This document shows, piece by piece, positions 32,228 to 32,869 of a stretch of DNA of 32,869 nucleotides. Position 1 is the first letter of the stretch. Each line of letters begins with the position of its first letter. The notes below the pieces were generated by a model that was not told where the DNA came from, did no database searches, and saw only the letters and a program-made list of their open reading frames with translations. A program made the position numbers and the translations under genes. Source of the stretch: Treponema sp. UBA3662 (GTDB lineage: Bacteria; Spirochaetota; Spirochaetia; Treponematales; Treponemataceae); the NCBI GenBank assembly GCA_002373205.1, contig DFJV01000113.1, forward strand, positions 1-32,869, in the 5' to 3' direction.

Positions 32228-32869
32228 TTATGCCTTGTAGGCGTCGTTGTGGACACCGGCAATGGCTCTTCCGCTGGGTTCATCTGCATTCTTCCATGCG
32301 GCATCCCATTCAAGGGCTTTTGCAGTAGAGCAGGCAACCCCGGCTTCGTGGGGGACGCATCTTGCGGCACTGTCGCTTGGGAAGAGGCGGCTGTAGATTT
32401 CGCGGTAGTAGTATTCCTCCTTTGTCTTTGGAGGGTTCACCGGGAAGCGGTTTTCGCGTCTTGCAAACTCTGCATCGCTTACTTTTTCTTCCGTGATTTT
32501 TTTGAGGGTGTCTATCCAGTTGTAGCCTACGCCGTCGCTGAACTGTTCCTTTTGCCTCCAGCAGATGTCCTGGGGAAGCAGGTCTTCAAACGCTTTCCGC
32601 AAGATCCATTTTTCCATACGCTGCTTTCCATCAGAAAGCTTTATGTTCATCTTGTCGCTGGGGTTAATGTTCATTGCTATGTCTATAAAGTCTTTGTCCA
32701 GAAATGGAACTCGGCCTTCAACACCCCATGCCATGAGGCTCTTGTTTGCACGCAGGCAGTCGTAGAGGTGCAGCTTGCTCATCTTGCGCACAAGCTCCTC
32801 ATGGAATTCTTTTGCGTTGGGTGCCTTGTGGAAATAGAGGTAGCCGCCAAAAAGCTCGTCGCTTCCTTC
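32228..32869 (-). CDS. asnB: Asparagine synthetase B, C-terminal part (5' end beyond window)
   Basis: This is the C-terminal synthetase domain of glutamine-hydrolysing asparagine synthetase. The frame is open to the window edge and begins in the family motif EGSDELFGGYLYF. ANKSLMAWGVEGRVPFLDKDFI and LRKAFEDLLPQDICWRQKEQFSDGVG are also characteristic. A GTG inside (32791) is not the real start. It continues the glutamine-linked theme of the left flank and is not obviously part of the sulfur locus. Confidence 0.92.
   Translation of the reverse strand, partial: EGSDELFGGYLYFHKAPNAKEFHEELVRKMSKLHLYDCLRANKSLMAWGVEGRVPFLDKDFIDIAMNINPSDKMNIKLSDGKQRMEKWILRKAFEDLLPQDICWRQKEQFSDGVGYNWIDTLKKITEEKVSDAEFARRENRFPVNPPKTKEEYYYREIYSRLFPSDSAARCVPHEAGVACSTAKALEWDAAWKNADEPSGRAIAGVHNDAYKA

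Overview
The window looks like part of a treponeme-like spirochaete chromosome, probably from an anaerobic gut lineage. This is an inference from moderate GC content, gene style and repeat types, not a proven assignment. It has three parts. (1) Positions 1-7600 are housekeeping nitrogen and nucleotide metabolism: the end of gltD and purF on the plus strand, converging on a minus-strand run of half-length carB, pyrG, glnA and an ANTAR regulator. (2) Positions 7638-31910 are a dense accessory locus built around nitrogenase-like enzymes and sulfur metabolism. (3) The right edge holds an inverted-repeat element and the 3' part of asnB.

The accessory locus encodes two nitrogenase-like component-1 pairs: a K-like/D-like pair (9424-12246) and a D-like/K-like pair (15317-18136). 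They apparently share one NifH-type reductase (28602-29453), one NifB-type radical SAM protein (29973-30851) and two small NifX/NafY-like cofactor carriers (27996-28418 and 29606-29980). Interleaved with these are sulfur amino-acid genes: a PatB/MalY C-S lyase, two CysK-family proteins, a MetB/MetC/MetY-family enzyme and a CymR-like Rrf2 regulator. There is also a LysR regulator, an alpha/beta hydrolase, two sulfonate/taurine-type ABC importers and a DUF4418-FtsX-ATPase export-type cassette. Both D-like subunits keep the P-cluster cysteines and the cofactor-ligand cysteine. Both lack the residues equivalent to NifD Gln191, His195 and His442, so N2 fixation is unlikely. The most economical reading is a methylthio-alkane-reductase-like (group IV nitrogenase-like) system that releases a thiol or sulfide from an organic sulfur compound and passes it to the neighbouring PLP enzymes. 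The two-pair layout is unusual and may be new.

A shared operator supports one regulon. A 25-bp dyad with half-sites of the form ACCTATT/AATAGGT (5-bp spacer) occurs in pairs at the patB/K-like divergent promoter, before nifH and before cysK-nifB. Weaker single copies lie before the second component-1 pair and before the second importer. In the three paired cases one operator covers a TTGAC(T/A) -35 box that has 17-bp spacing to a good -10, and the other covers the transcription start. The CymR-like protein encoded at this locus is the obvious candidate repressor.

The window also carries an interspersed GC-rich palindromic element of about 78 bp in five copies. Two copies are inserted in frame inside purF and carB, in opposite orientations, like the Rickettsia palindromic elements. 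Other repeats are a CATTCCGAACTTG-type family flanking the second binding-protein gene, a 16-bp tandem repeat that forms the end of the cymR-like gene, and a 155-bp imperfect inverted repeat near the right edge.
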